Origin: Melioribacteraceae bacterium
Lineage (GTDB): Bacteria > Bacteroidota > Ignavibacteria > Ignavibacteriales > Melioribacteraceae
NCBI GenBank assembly: GCA_026987055.1
Contig: JALSNL010000433.1
Location: 1-6,501 of the forward strand
Reading direction: 5' to 3'
DNA: 6,501 bases
Every line of letters begins with the position of its first letter. Position 1 is the first letter of the stretch. The notes beneath the pieces were generated by a model that made no database searches, was not told the origin of the DNA, and saw only the letters and a program-made list of their open reading frames with translations. The translations under genes were made by a program, and so were the position numbers. Positions 1 to 6,305 of this stretch are shown here, piece by piece.

Positions 1-1125
1 AATCTTTTTTGAAAGAATAGGATAAAGAATTAGAATTGATAATACAGCGGAAAATGAAAGTAGAAAACCCGGGTTAAACAATTCCTTTGGAGAAATTAAA
101 AGTATAATAAGCGCAGCAATAGCAAGAGAGTTTATTCCGTTAGTACTTCTGTTGGTAAGCTTTGCAATCAAAAACGTTATTGCCATTACCGAAGCACGAA
201 ACACCGATGAATGACCTTCGGTTAAAATTAAGAAAAATAGTATTCCGAGAATAGTTAAAATAAATTGGTATCTAATTCCAAATCTGGCAAAAAGGAAAAA
301 GAATATTAATGAAATAAATCCCACGTGCAAACCCGAAACTGCCAAAACATGAATTACACCGGTATCCATAAAATTTTTTTTAATTTCATAATCAATATCG
401 TTTCTATCGGCAAGCAATAATCCTTTTAAAAGAGCGGAAGCCTTTTTATTGTACAGTAATTTAATTCTACTATCAATTGCTCTTCTGAAATTAAAAATAA
501 AGTTCGGAAATAAATATTGATTATCATCAATAATATCAATACTTTCCGGTCTATAGCAGTTAATTATTCCGGCAATGTTTTTACTCTTAAGATATTTTTC
601 ATAATCAAATTCATTTGGGTTTCTTCTGTTATTTGCTCTTTTAATTGTTCCTAAAAATGAAAGCTTATTCCCTATTTTTATTTTATAGTATAAACTATCT
701 ATATGATTGGTTGTGTCTTTCCATAAATTACAAATAAAGTTATAGTGTTCTTGTTTCGTTAATTTGTTAATACCAAAAGATATTAGATTTATATTTAATG
801 TAAGTTTTTTCTTTTTAATCAATTCAATAGATTCAACTTCCGCAAGAATTTTGCTGTTTCTAATTTTGGCTAAGTTAAACGGATAAGAATTGTTTTCTAT
901 TTGCTCGCTTGAATAGAAAAAAGCACCGGTTAGCAAAAGTAGAATTGCAAGTGTAATAATTTTAATCCCATTATTTTTTATATATAAAAAAGTAATAGGA
1001 AGAATAATGATTAATAGAGAAAGAATTAATAAGAGCAAAAACTTGTTATTCAAATGAAAAAAATATTGGGTTAAAATTCCAACAATAAAAAGAAGAGTTA
1101 CTTTTATTGCCGGATATTCATTCAC
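1..1125 (-). CDS. comEC: ComEC/Rec2 family DNA uptake channel protein, N-terminal 375 residues (C-terminus beyond window)
   Basis: ComEC forms the inner-membrane channel that brings single-stranded DNA into the cytoplasm during natural transformation. I read the frame by hand; it is open from a GTG at 1125-1123 to the window edge with no stop. Three hydrophobic segments (about residues 8-23, 29-49, 55-71) precede a soluble region ending in RRNPNEFDY (167-175), the usual close of the DUF4131 domain. The Competence domain follows, with HVLAVSGLHVG (259-269), the family's most diagnostic motif, then HSSVFRASVMA (305-315) and FNPGFLLSFSAV (350-361). The GTG start is well fixed: an in-frame TAA lies directly before it, GGAG sits 8 bases upstream, and the next in-frame ATG is at residue 252. 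The gene overlaps the stop of the preceding metalloenzyme gene (GTGA), suggesting coupled translation. The remaining membrane helices and any C-terminal beta-lactamase-like domain would lie left of position 1, so intactness is unknown. Confidence 0.93.
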   Translation of the reverse strand, partial: MNEYPAIKVTLLFIVGILTQYFFHLNNKFLLLLILSLLIIILPITFLYIKNNGIKIITLAILLLLTGAFFYSSEQIENNSYPFNLAKIRNSKILAEVESIELIKKKKLTLNINLISFGINKLTKQEHYNFICNLWKDTTNHIDSLYYKIKIGNKLSFLGTIKRANNRRNPNEFDYEKYLKSKNIAGIINCYRPESIDIIDDNQYLFPNFIFNFRRAIDSRIKLLYNKKASALLKGLLLADRNDIDYEIKKNFMDTGVIHVLAVSGLHVGFISLIFFFLFARFGIRYQFILTILGILFFLILTEGHSSVFRASVMAITFLIAKLTNRSTNGINSLAIAALIILLISPKELFNPGFLLSFSAVLSILILYPILSKKI

Positions 1126-2024
1126 TTATAAAGCTCCAGAATTGCATTTTTGATATGGGATAAATTTGTAATTTTTTTATATAGCTGTTCTGCATATTTG
1201 CCTGCCGATATTGTTAATGCAGGATTTAATGTATGCGATTTTATAGATATATCTTCAATGTTTCCATGATCGGAACAAATAAGAAGTGTTGTATCTTCAG
1301 ATAGATTCTCCATGATGTACAACAAAAATTCATCCAGCACCATTAACCTTTCTTCCATTGTTTCTTTCTTTCTGCCATGTCCCAAATGATCGGTAAGAAA
1401 ATATTCAAACAAAGTAAAATGATTTTTCTCCGAAAGCTTAAGTAATCTTTTAGCGGCGGTTTTCGGTTTAATTATTGGCAAAGAATATTTTAATTCGTTT
1501 ACCCATCTTTCATTGGTTATCTCGGCGCTAAGAGCATCTCCATTTCTTAAATTTGTAGCATTTTTCAATTTAACATCGGAAAGCAGGCAACTTAAACTTG
1601 TTACGGTTAATCTTTTTTTACCGGAATTTATATAATCAAAAAATATTTGAGGATATGCATTTGCAAAGACCACTTCCATATTTTTATCTTTAAATGCTTT
1701 AAAAATATTCATCTCGCGAATTAATGGGAGCAAGGAAGAATGCGGAAAAGGTCCGAAGTGATGCCCTAAAATTCGTTGAGCATTAACACCACAAAATATG
1801 GATGTTTGTCCGGTTCCGCTTTGCGGTAATTCCGGCACATCCATTACAGCATCGGTCGGAAAAATATAACGTCCATCCTTAATAATTGTTTGATTTTCCA
1901 GATGAGGTGTATTATTAAATAGTCTTGAAAATATAGAGAAGTTGTATTTGAAGAAAGGATTTACTGAAGGATCAGCAACACCAATACCTACGCCATCTAA
2001 AAATATTAAAATTGTAGATTGCAA
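1122..2024 (-). CDS. Alkaline phosphatase superfamily metalloenzyme, phosphoglycerate mutase/phosphopentomutase-like, substrate unknown
   Basis: This is a predicted cytoplasmic two-metal phosphotransferase or hydrolase of the Metalloenzyme (iPGM/DeoB) branch of the alkaline phosphatase superfamily. Residues are numbered from the GTG at 2036, the longest possible frame (304 residues). The metal ligands can be laid out as in iPGM: D14 (in FLDGVGIG), the nucleophile region QSGTGQTS (72-79; S73 by alignment with NSEVGH of iPGM, T75 or T78 as alternatives), D216-x3-H220 (TDHLGH), D256-H257 (CSDHGN) and H268 (SHTLNP). The middle part (about 85-205) replaces the much larger lid of true iPGM, and the protein is far shorter than iPGM (about 510) or phosphopentomutase (about 390). 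It is therefore probably neither, and I assign no substrate. I prefer the TTG at 2024, which has AGGTGG 8 bases upstream and begins four residues later, over the GTG at 2036, which has no such site. The gene follows dtd and overlaps comEC by 4 bases. Confidence 0.85.
   Translation of the reverse strand: MQSTILIFLDGVGIGVADPSVNPFFKYNFSIFSRLFNNTPHLENQTIIKDGRYIFPTDAVMDVPELPQSGTGQTSIFCGVNAQRILGHHFGPFPHSSLLPLIREMNIFKAFKDKNMEVVFANAYPQIFFDYINSGKKRLTVTSLSCLLSDVKLKNATNLRNGDALSAEITNERWVNELKYSLPIIKPKTAAKRLLKLSEKNHFTLFEYFLTDHLGHGRKKETMEERLMVLDEFLLYIMENLSEDTTLLICSDHGNIEDISIKSHTLNPALTISAGKYAEQLYKKITNLSHIKNAILELYK
1134..1137 (-). promoter_or_regulatory. Ribosome binding site of comEC (GGAG)
   Basis: GGAG lies 8 bases before the GTG at 1125-1123, inside the last codons of the metalloenzyme gene. 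Together with the in-frame TAA just before the GTG it decides the comEC start. Confidence 0.65.
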
Positions 2025-2032
2025 AGCTAGAA

Positions 2033-2038
2033 CCACCT
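2033..2038 (-). promoter_or_regulatory. Ribosome binding site of the metalloenzyme gene (AGGTGG)
   Basis: AGGTGG is followed by 8 bases and then TTG at 2024-2022. The competing GTG start at 2036-2034 lies inside this motif, so both cannot be functional; the motif favours the TTG start. Confidence 0.55.
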
Positions 2039-2065
2039 ATGTTTAACAAAAATCTATAAGCGAAA

Positions 2066-2515
2066 TTATTTAGATTCTACTAAAACCGTTACAGGTCCGT
2101 CGTTAATAATTTTCACTTCCATCATTGCTGCAAAAATACCTTCTTTCACTTTTTCTTCACCTAAATGAGATTTAACATATTTAACAAAAATGTTATATAA
2201 ATCTCTGGCTTTTTGAGGTTTTGCCGCTTTGTTATAACTTGGTCTGTTCCCCTTTTTTGTATCCCCGTACAATGTAAATTGGGAAATTATTAAAACTTCA
2301 CCATTTATATCTTTAACAGATAAGTTCATCTTATTGTTGTTATCATTAAATATACGTAAATTACTACACTTTTCTGCAACATATTTAACTTCCGCAACAT
2401 TATCATCTTCACTAACGCCAAGTAAAATAACCAAACCCTTGCCAATTTCTTGTTTATATGATTTCTGCGGTATATTTACTGCTCCGGATGATACACGTTG
2501 AACCAAAGCTCTCAA
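2066..2515 (-). CDS. dtd: D-aminoacyl-tRNA deacylase
   Basis: DTD removes D-amino acids (classically D-Tyr), and also glycine mischarged on tRNA-Ala, from tRNAs. It is a cytoplasmic homodimer that protects translation. The 149-residue product matches the family's usual length (about 145-150). It opens with the typical MRALVQRVS, carries the active-site motif SQFTLYGDT (78-86), and ends with the Gly-cisPro motif NDGPVT (138-143), which screens out L-amino acids. The family start corresponds to a TTG codon at 2515-2513, preceded by GGAG with a 7-base spacer. This TTG overlaps the TGA of prmC (TTGA, 4 bases), so translation is probably coupled to prmC. The gap to the next gene is about 30-40 bases depending on that gene's start. 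The gene is intact with no odd features beyond the TTG start. Confidence 0.97.
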   Translation of the reverse strand: MRALVQRVSSGAVNIPQKSYKQEIGKGLVILLGVSEDDNVAEVKYVAEKCSNLRIFNDNNNKMNLSVKDINGEVLIISQFTLYGDTKKGNRPSYNKAAKPQKARDLYNIFVKYVKSHLGEEKVKEGIFAAMMEVKIINDGPVTVLVESK

Positions 2516-3366
2516 TTTAATTCTCCATAGACAACACGTTCAATATCGGAATAATCTTTTACAATATTTATTTTATTAAATCCGTTTTCTTTCATTATAT
2601 TTTGTACTTGTTCCGCTTGATTGTAACCGACTTCAAAAAATAATTGCCCGTTTGGTCTCAACAGTATTGGGGCTTTTTCGCTTATGGTTTTATAGAAAGA
2701 TAATCCGTCATTAAAATCCGTAAGAGCAATTTTGGGTTCATGTTCTAATATTTCTTTTTGTAATGTTTCAAATTCATTTTTGCTAACATAAGGCGGATTG
2801 GAAACAATTATATCAAACTTACCTAAGTTTTCAATATCATCATTCAAAATATCTTTTTTAACAAACGAAATATTATTTGCAACTTCATTTTTAACAGCAT
2901 TCTCTTTTGCAATTATAATTGCATCATCACTTATATCTATTGAAACACCGTTAGAGTTTTTTATATTCTTTATTAAAGATATTATAATATTACCTGAACC
3001 ACAACCGATATCAAGTATTTTTACATCACTTCCCGATGTAGAATTTTCAATAATGGTTTCAACCAATATTTCAGTTTCTTGTCTTGGTATTAACACTTTA
3101 GGATTAACATTAAAAACTAAGCCGTAAAATTCAACTTCGCCAATTATATATTGTAAAGGTTCCTTGGTGGCTCTTCTTTTTAATGCTTTCCGGTAGCTCT
3201 CGGTTTCATATTTGGATAACGGTTGATCAAAACGAAGATACAGATCCATTCTTTTGCAATCAAGAATATTTGCCAGTAATAATTCGGCATTAATTCTTGC
3301 CGAATCAATACCTTTATTTTTTAGGTAATCCGTAGATAGTAGAATTGAATTTAAAACTGTTAACAT
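2512..3366 (-). CDS. prmC: Peptide chain release factor N5-glutamine methyltransferase (PrmC/HemK)
   Basis: PrmC uses S-adenosylmethionine to methylate the glutamine of the GGQ motif in release factors RF1 and RF2, which speeds translation termination. With the ATG at 3366 the product is 284 residues, close to the E. coli protein (277). Numbered that way, the N-terminal helical domain has the usual AELLLANIL stretch (27-35) and EPLQYIIGEVEFYG (69-82). It is followed by the linker VLIPRQETEILVE (91-103), the SAM-binding motif DIGCGSG (119-125) and the catalytic NPPYVS (190-195), which holds the substrate glutamine. A TTG four codons upstream (3378) would extend the frame, but neither start has a clear ribosome binding site and ATG fits the family better. 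The gene overlaps dtd by 4 bases at its 3' end. No prfA is adjacent. An open frame on the opposite strand inside this gene (2798-3127) is a shadow. Confidence 0.96.
   Translation of the reverse strand: MLTVLNSILLSTDYLKNKGIDSARINAELLLANILDCKRMDLYLRFDQPLSKYETESYRKALKRRATKEPLQYIIGEVEFYGLVFNVNPKVLIPRQETEILVETIIENSTSGSDVKILDIGCGSGNIIISLIKNIKNSNGVSIDISDDAIIIAKENAVKNEVANNISFVKKDILNDDIENLGKFDIIVSNPPYVSKNEFETLQKEILEHEPKIALTDFNDGLSFYKTISEKAPILLRPNGQLFFEVGYNQAEQVQNIMKENGFNKINIVKDYSDIERVVYGELN
2523..2526 (-). promoter_or_regulatory. Ribosome binding site of dtd (GGAG)
   Basis: GGAG lies 7 bases before the TTG at 2515-2513, within the 3' end of prmC. It supports the non-ATG start, which conserved N-terminal residues also require. 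Confidence 0.65.
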
Positions 3367-3401
3367 TGCAAATGCCAAGTAAAAAAATAATAACTACTAT
3401 A

Positions 3402-3430
3402 AATATAGCATCCTATTTTATTTTTGAAAA
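3402..3430 (-). promoter_or_regulatory. Candidate sigma70-type promoter for prmC-dtd-metalloenzyme-comEC
   Basis: In the gap after the cytochrome gene, TTTTCA (3430-3425, 4 of 6 to TTGACA) and TATATT (3407-3402, 5 of 6 to TATAAT) are separated by exactly 17 bases. This would place a transcript start near 3395, about 30 bases before the prmC ATG. Such matches arise easily by chance in AT-rich DNA, and a Bacteroidia-type promoter (TTTG and TAnnTTTG) would look different. Confidence 0.3.
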
Positions 3431-3433
3431 TAA

Positions 3434-4723
3434 TTATTTTTTATATTTACTCATTATATACTTTGCAATTGCTTCAGCTTCTTTTGGTTTCAAACCTTGA
3501 GCCGGCATTATTGGCAACTTTGGATTTATTTTTCTAGGATGAAGAATAAAATCTATTAATTCATTTTCCTTACCTTCATATTTAGGCAGTACTTTATTAT
3601 AAGCCGGACCAACCAATCGAGTATCAAATCTATGGCAAGCACTACATTTATTATTAAAAATACTTTCTCCACTAACCGTTGCTTTTTCTGCGGATTCATA
3701 TTTTTTAAGTAATTCCTTTTTATGTAGCAAATAGCTATGGTCTAACTTTAGAAAATGAACTTTAGTAGAAGTATCAAATGCAAAAATGTCTTTGGCAATT
3801 ATTAGACTAAACAACAATAGGATAACAAAAACAGATTGACCACTCAGATTAATATTTTCAGATCGTTTCATGTCATAGAATAAAATACTTAGTAAAAGCA
3901 TCAATAAAAGTACAACTGTACCTACAATAAAATATATAAAAGAAAGTGAATTATCAGGATAGCTAATAAATACTAATACAAAAAGAAGAGGTTGCATAAA
4001 AGCAAAGAGCAACCCGGTTTTTAACGAAAAGTTTTTTATAAACGCACTGTATTCTGTTAAATCATTATTTGCGCCTTTTGAATTTTTAAAATGTTTATAA
4101 AGTATTACAGTACTTGTAGATACAAATGAAATAGAAATAAAAAACAGAAAATATAAAAATGTTGTTGATGAAAAAAGAACGTTTATCAAAACTCCTTCAG
4201 CATTCCAAAGTCGCGTATCAATTATGAACTGTAAAATTCCTAATAGTAGGTAGGTAGAAAATAATATAAAGACAATTGCTAATACACCAAGTATAATTGA
4301 CGGATTATAATTTATTTCATTTTCTATTGTTGTTTCATTTCTACCAAAACTATATTTATACAAATACAATGTTATCACACCAATAACAAACGTTGAAAGC
4401 GATATTATTAAACCTGATGTAATATGTGAAGAGACACCAAATAATAATTGTTCTAAACAAAGTATAATACTTATAAAAGGAACTATACCTAATGAAATAG
4501 CCATTACTTTATTTGGTGTAAAAATATCAATAAGATCTTTTGCAAATTTATTTTTTAATTTATTTTTATTCCCTGTAATTATATTAGTAACAGAAAATAT
4601 AGTTGATCCAAGCAGAACACTTAAATACGGAAGTAACACCAACAATGTAAGAAACAACAAATATTTTAGTAATATTAAATGCTCTGCCGATTGCGGGTAA
4701 ACAATTTTATTAAATATATCCAT
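3434..4723 (-). CDS. Polytopic membrane protein with C-terminal monoheme cytochrome c domain
   Basis: The 429-residue product joins about eight membrane helices (roughly 17-37, 73-95, 101-122, 142-167, 178-208, 236-255, 262-283, 297-312) to a class I cytochrome c domain (about 345-429). The heme site is CSACH (360-364), followed by LVGPAY (370-375) and the probable axial Met406 in IMPAQG. Lysine- or arginine-rich loops (50-72, 123-128, 209-235, 284-288) alternate in a way that puts both ends outside, so the heme faces the periplasm. I do not recognise the membrane domain as a named family. It lies 8 bases after ctaB, with AGGA overlapping the ctaB stop and a 6-base spacer before the ATG, so it belongs to the oxidase operon. 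A membrane-tethered electron donor to the CuA site of CoxB is the likeliest role; an assembly factor or a quinol-linked reductase are alternatives. Heme c attachment and membrane topology are well supported by the sequence; the role is inferred from context. Confidence 0.9.
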   Translation of the reverse strand: MDIFNKIVYPQSAEHLILLKYLLFLTLLVLLPYLSVLLGSTIFSVTNIITGNKNKLKNKFAKDLIDIFTPNKVMAISLGIVPFISIILCLEQLLFGVSSHITSGLIISLSTFVIGVITLYLYKYSFGRNETTIENEINYNPSIILGVLAIVFILFSTYLLLGILQFIIDTRLWNAEGVLINVLFSSTTFLYFLFFISISFVSTSTVILYKHFKNSKGANNDLTEYSAFIKNFSLKTGLLFAFMQPLLFVLVFISYPDNSLSFIYFIVGTVVLLLMLLLSILFYDMKRSENINLSGQSVFVILLLFSLIIAKDIFAFDTSTKVHFLKLDHSYLLHKKELLKKYESAEKATVSGESIFNNKCSACHRFDTRLVGPAYNKVLPKYEGKENELIDFILHPRKINPKLPIMPAQGLKPKEAEAIAKYIMSKYKK

Positions 4724-4731
4724 AAATATTC

Positions 4732-5655
4732 CTAAGAGAATTTAATAGTTTTATCAAAAACAATGAGTATAAGTACTAGCAATACATAAAAGTTCACATA
4801 TAAAAATGTATTTCTAAATACTGTTCTATTTTGTTTAAATAATATTTTTGATGATAAGATTAAAAGTACTAATCCCAATAAAACAAGGGAAAAAGTATTA
4901 AAAAATGTGTTTGCTATACTATGCAATAATAAACTTGAACTAAAAAGCACTAATGAAACAATTAAAGCAAAAGTTAATTTAGATAATTGCTTATAACTAA
5001 AAATTGTAGTTAATGTAGGAAAACCTCCGGCTCTATAATCATTATCATACAATAATAATAGAAGCCAAAAATGCGGAATCTGCCAAATAAAAAGAAATGT
5101 ACCGAATATTAAAATACTTGGTTCACTAATATTCCCCCCGGCAGAAGTCCACCCTATTATTGGTGGCAAAGCACCTATTAGCGAACCTGGTAGAATAGCT
5201 AAAGCATGTTTATATTTTAATGGTGTATAAACAAAGTTATACCAGCATAATGTTAAAAGTCCTAGTAACATAACTTTAACGGCAATAATTCCTAACAAGA
5301 CAGAGCCAAGCAAAATAAAAATAATAGAAAGAAACAAGGCATTAGCCGGAGAAATTCTGCCTGAAGGAATCGGTCTATTTTTCGTCCTTGTCATTAAAAA
5401 ATCCGAATTCCTCTCTTGATATTCATTGAGTGCAGAAGCTCCGCAGGCAAGAAGAAAAACTCCAATAGTTGTAATCGCAATTTTAAAATCCAATTTGGAA
5501 CTAAAGAGAATGTAACCAACAATAGTTGTTACAGCAACCATAAATGTTATTCGAACTTTAGTTAAATCAAATATTACTTTTTTATAAAAGTTTATTTTTT
5601 TTAATAAACTTTCTTTATTGATAATTTTATTGTTAGCAGTTGTTGTTATCGGCAT
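4732..5655 (-). CDS. ctaB: Protoheme IX farnesyltransferase (heme O synthase)
   Basis: CtaB/CyoE is an inner-membrane UbiA-family prenyltransferase that adds a farnesyl group from farnesyl diphosphate to the 2-vinyl group of heme B. The product, heme O, is used directly or converted to heme A for heme-copper oxidases. The 307-residue product has the usual length and about nine hydrophobic helices. The first substrate-binding motif is N77-E-Y-Q-E-R-N-S-D85, followed by MTRTKNRPIPSGR (88-100). YTPLKYK (143-149), GALPPIIGW (161-169), WQIPHFW (191-197) and YDNDYRAGGFPTL (203-215) follow in order; all are family hallmarks. The ATG at 5655 follows the coxB stop by 2 bases and has no obvious Shine-Dalgarno site, so translation is probably coupled to coxB. 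Position between coxB and a membrane cytochrome c points to service of this oxidase. No ctaA (heme A synthase) is in the window, so heme O versus heme A use cannot be judged. Confidence 0.96.
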   Translation of the reverse strand: MPITTTANNKIINKESLLKKINFYKKVIFDLTKVRITFMVAVTTIVGYILFSSKLDFKIAITTIGVFLLACGASALNEYQERNSDFLMTRTKNRPIPSGRISPANALFLSIIFILLGSVLLGIIAVKVMLLGLLTLCWYNFVYTPLKYKHALAILPGSLIGALPPIIGWTSAGGNISEPSILIFGTFLFIWQIPHFWLLLLLYDNDYRAGGFPTLTTIFSYKQLSKLTFALIVSLVLFSSSLLLHSIANTFFNTFSLVLLGLVLLILSSKILFKQNRTVFRNTFLYVNFYVLLVLILIVFDKTIKFS

Positions 5656-5657
5656 AG

Positions 5658-6299
5658 TTAAAGTTTAATATTATTTGAAGAAATATTATTTTTTTCTTTA
5701 TTATTTGAATACCATTCATCAAATTCTTTTTTAGGCATTACAATAATTTTGGTGTACATTTTTGAATGATTTAATCCGCAATATTCTGCACAAGCAACAT
5801 TGTACTTTCCTACTTTTCTTGGCGTAAAAACCAAAGTATGCATGCTGCCATTTATAACATCTTGTTTAATTCTAAATGCCGGAATAAAAAAAGAATGATT
5901 AACATCCGCTGAAACAAGATTAAGTTTTACCGGTATATCAACGGCTACATATAATGAATCGGTCTTTCTTCCATTTTTATAATTAAAATCCCAATCCCAC
6001 ATACGCCCGACGACATCAACTTCAAAAGCATTCTTCGGAATAGTTCTAAAATCACTATAACCTCTAAATCCATAATAGAACATTGTTATTACTAAAACTA
6101 ACGGTATTACGAACCATACGGTCTCTAATAAAAGACTACCATGTATATCAACCGGTTTATGTCCTTTTTTCCGATTAAATTTTATCACAAAAAATATCAT
6201 TGTAACAACAATTCCAATAAAAAAAACCAATGATACTCCAACAATAAAAATCATTGAAGAATCAACAGTTGTAACATAATCAGTTGGTGCAGAATTCAT
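5658..6299 (-). CDS. coxB: Cytochrome c oxidase subunit II (CuA subunit)
   Basis: Subunit II takes electrons from cytochrome c through its binuclear copper centre CuA and passes them to heme in subunit I. The 213-residue product has two membrane helices (about 16-40 and 60-79) and a periplasmic cupredoxin domain. All CuA ligands are visible: H135 (NHSFFIPAF), C170, E172 (main-chain ligand), C174, H178 and M181 (in ACAEYCGLNHSKM). The aromatic electron-entry patch is MWDWDF (100-105). E59 in LLETVWFVIP matches the glutamate at the mouth of the K proton channel (bovine Glu62). The usual IPGR-type turn after the CuA histidine region reads INGSMH here. There is no lipobox and no C-terminal cytochrome c domain, unlike caa3-type subunits. 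The ATG directly follows three tandem stop codons of the preceding gene, with AGG about 9 bases upstream. The gene is first of coxB-ctaB-membrane cytochrome c, packed within 8 bases of one another. Confidence 0.97.
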   Translation of the reverse strand: MNSAPTDYVTTVDSSMIFIVGVSLVFFIGIVVTMIFFVIKFNRKKGHKPVDIHGSLLLETVWFVIPLVLVITMFYYGFRGYSDFRTIPKNAFEVDVVGRMWDWDFNYKNGRKTDSLYVAVDIPVKLNLVSADVNHSFFIPAFRIKQDVINGSMHTLVFTPRKVGKYNVACAEYCGLNHSKMYTKIIVMPKKEFDEWYSNNKEKNNISSNNIKL

Positions 6300-6305
6300 T
6301 TATTA

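Noticed and set aside
1104..1121. ATG at 1121-1119 as an alternative start for comEC
   Set aside because: It is in another frame and meets a stop codon after five codons.
2025..2036. GTG start at 2036 for the metalloenzyme gene
   Set aside because: It lies inside the AGGTGG motif that fits a TTG start 8 bases later, and nothing resembling a ribosome binding site precedes it. It remains possible.
2798..3127. Open frame of 109 codons on the plus strand
   Set aside because: It lies wholly antisense to the well-conserved core of prmC, and its hydrophobic composition is what antisense reading of AT-rich coding DNA gives. I see no recognisable motif in it.
3367..3378. TTG start for prmC four codons upstream of the ATG
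   Set aside because: It has no ribosome binding site, and the extra residues are not part of the usual PrmC N-terminus. The ATG at 3366 is simpler.
3379..3411. Hairpin followed by T-run as a terminator after the cytochrome gene
   Set aside because: The only inverted repeat is CTATA/TATAG with a two-base loop, almost all A-T, and too weak to act as an intrinsic terminator.
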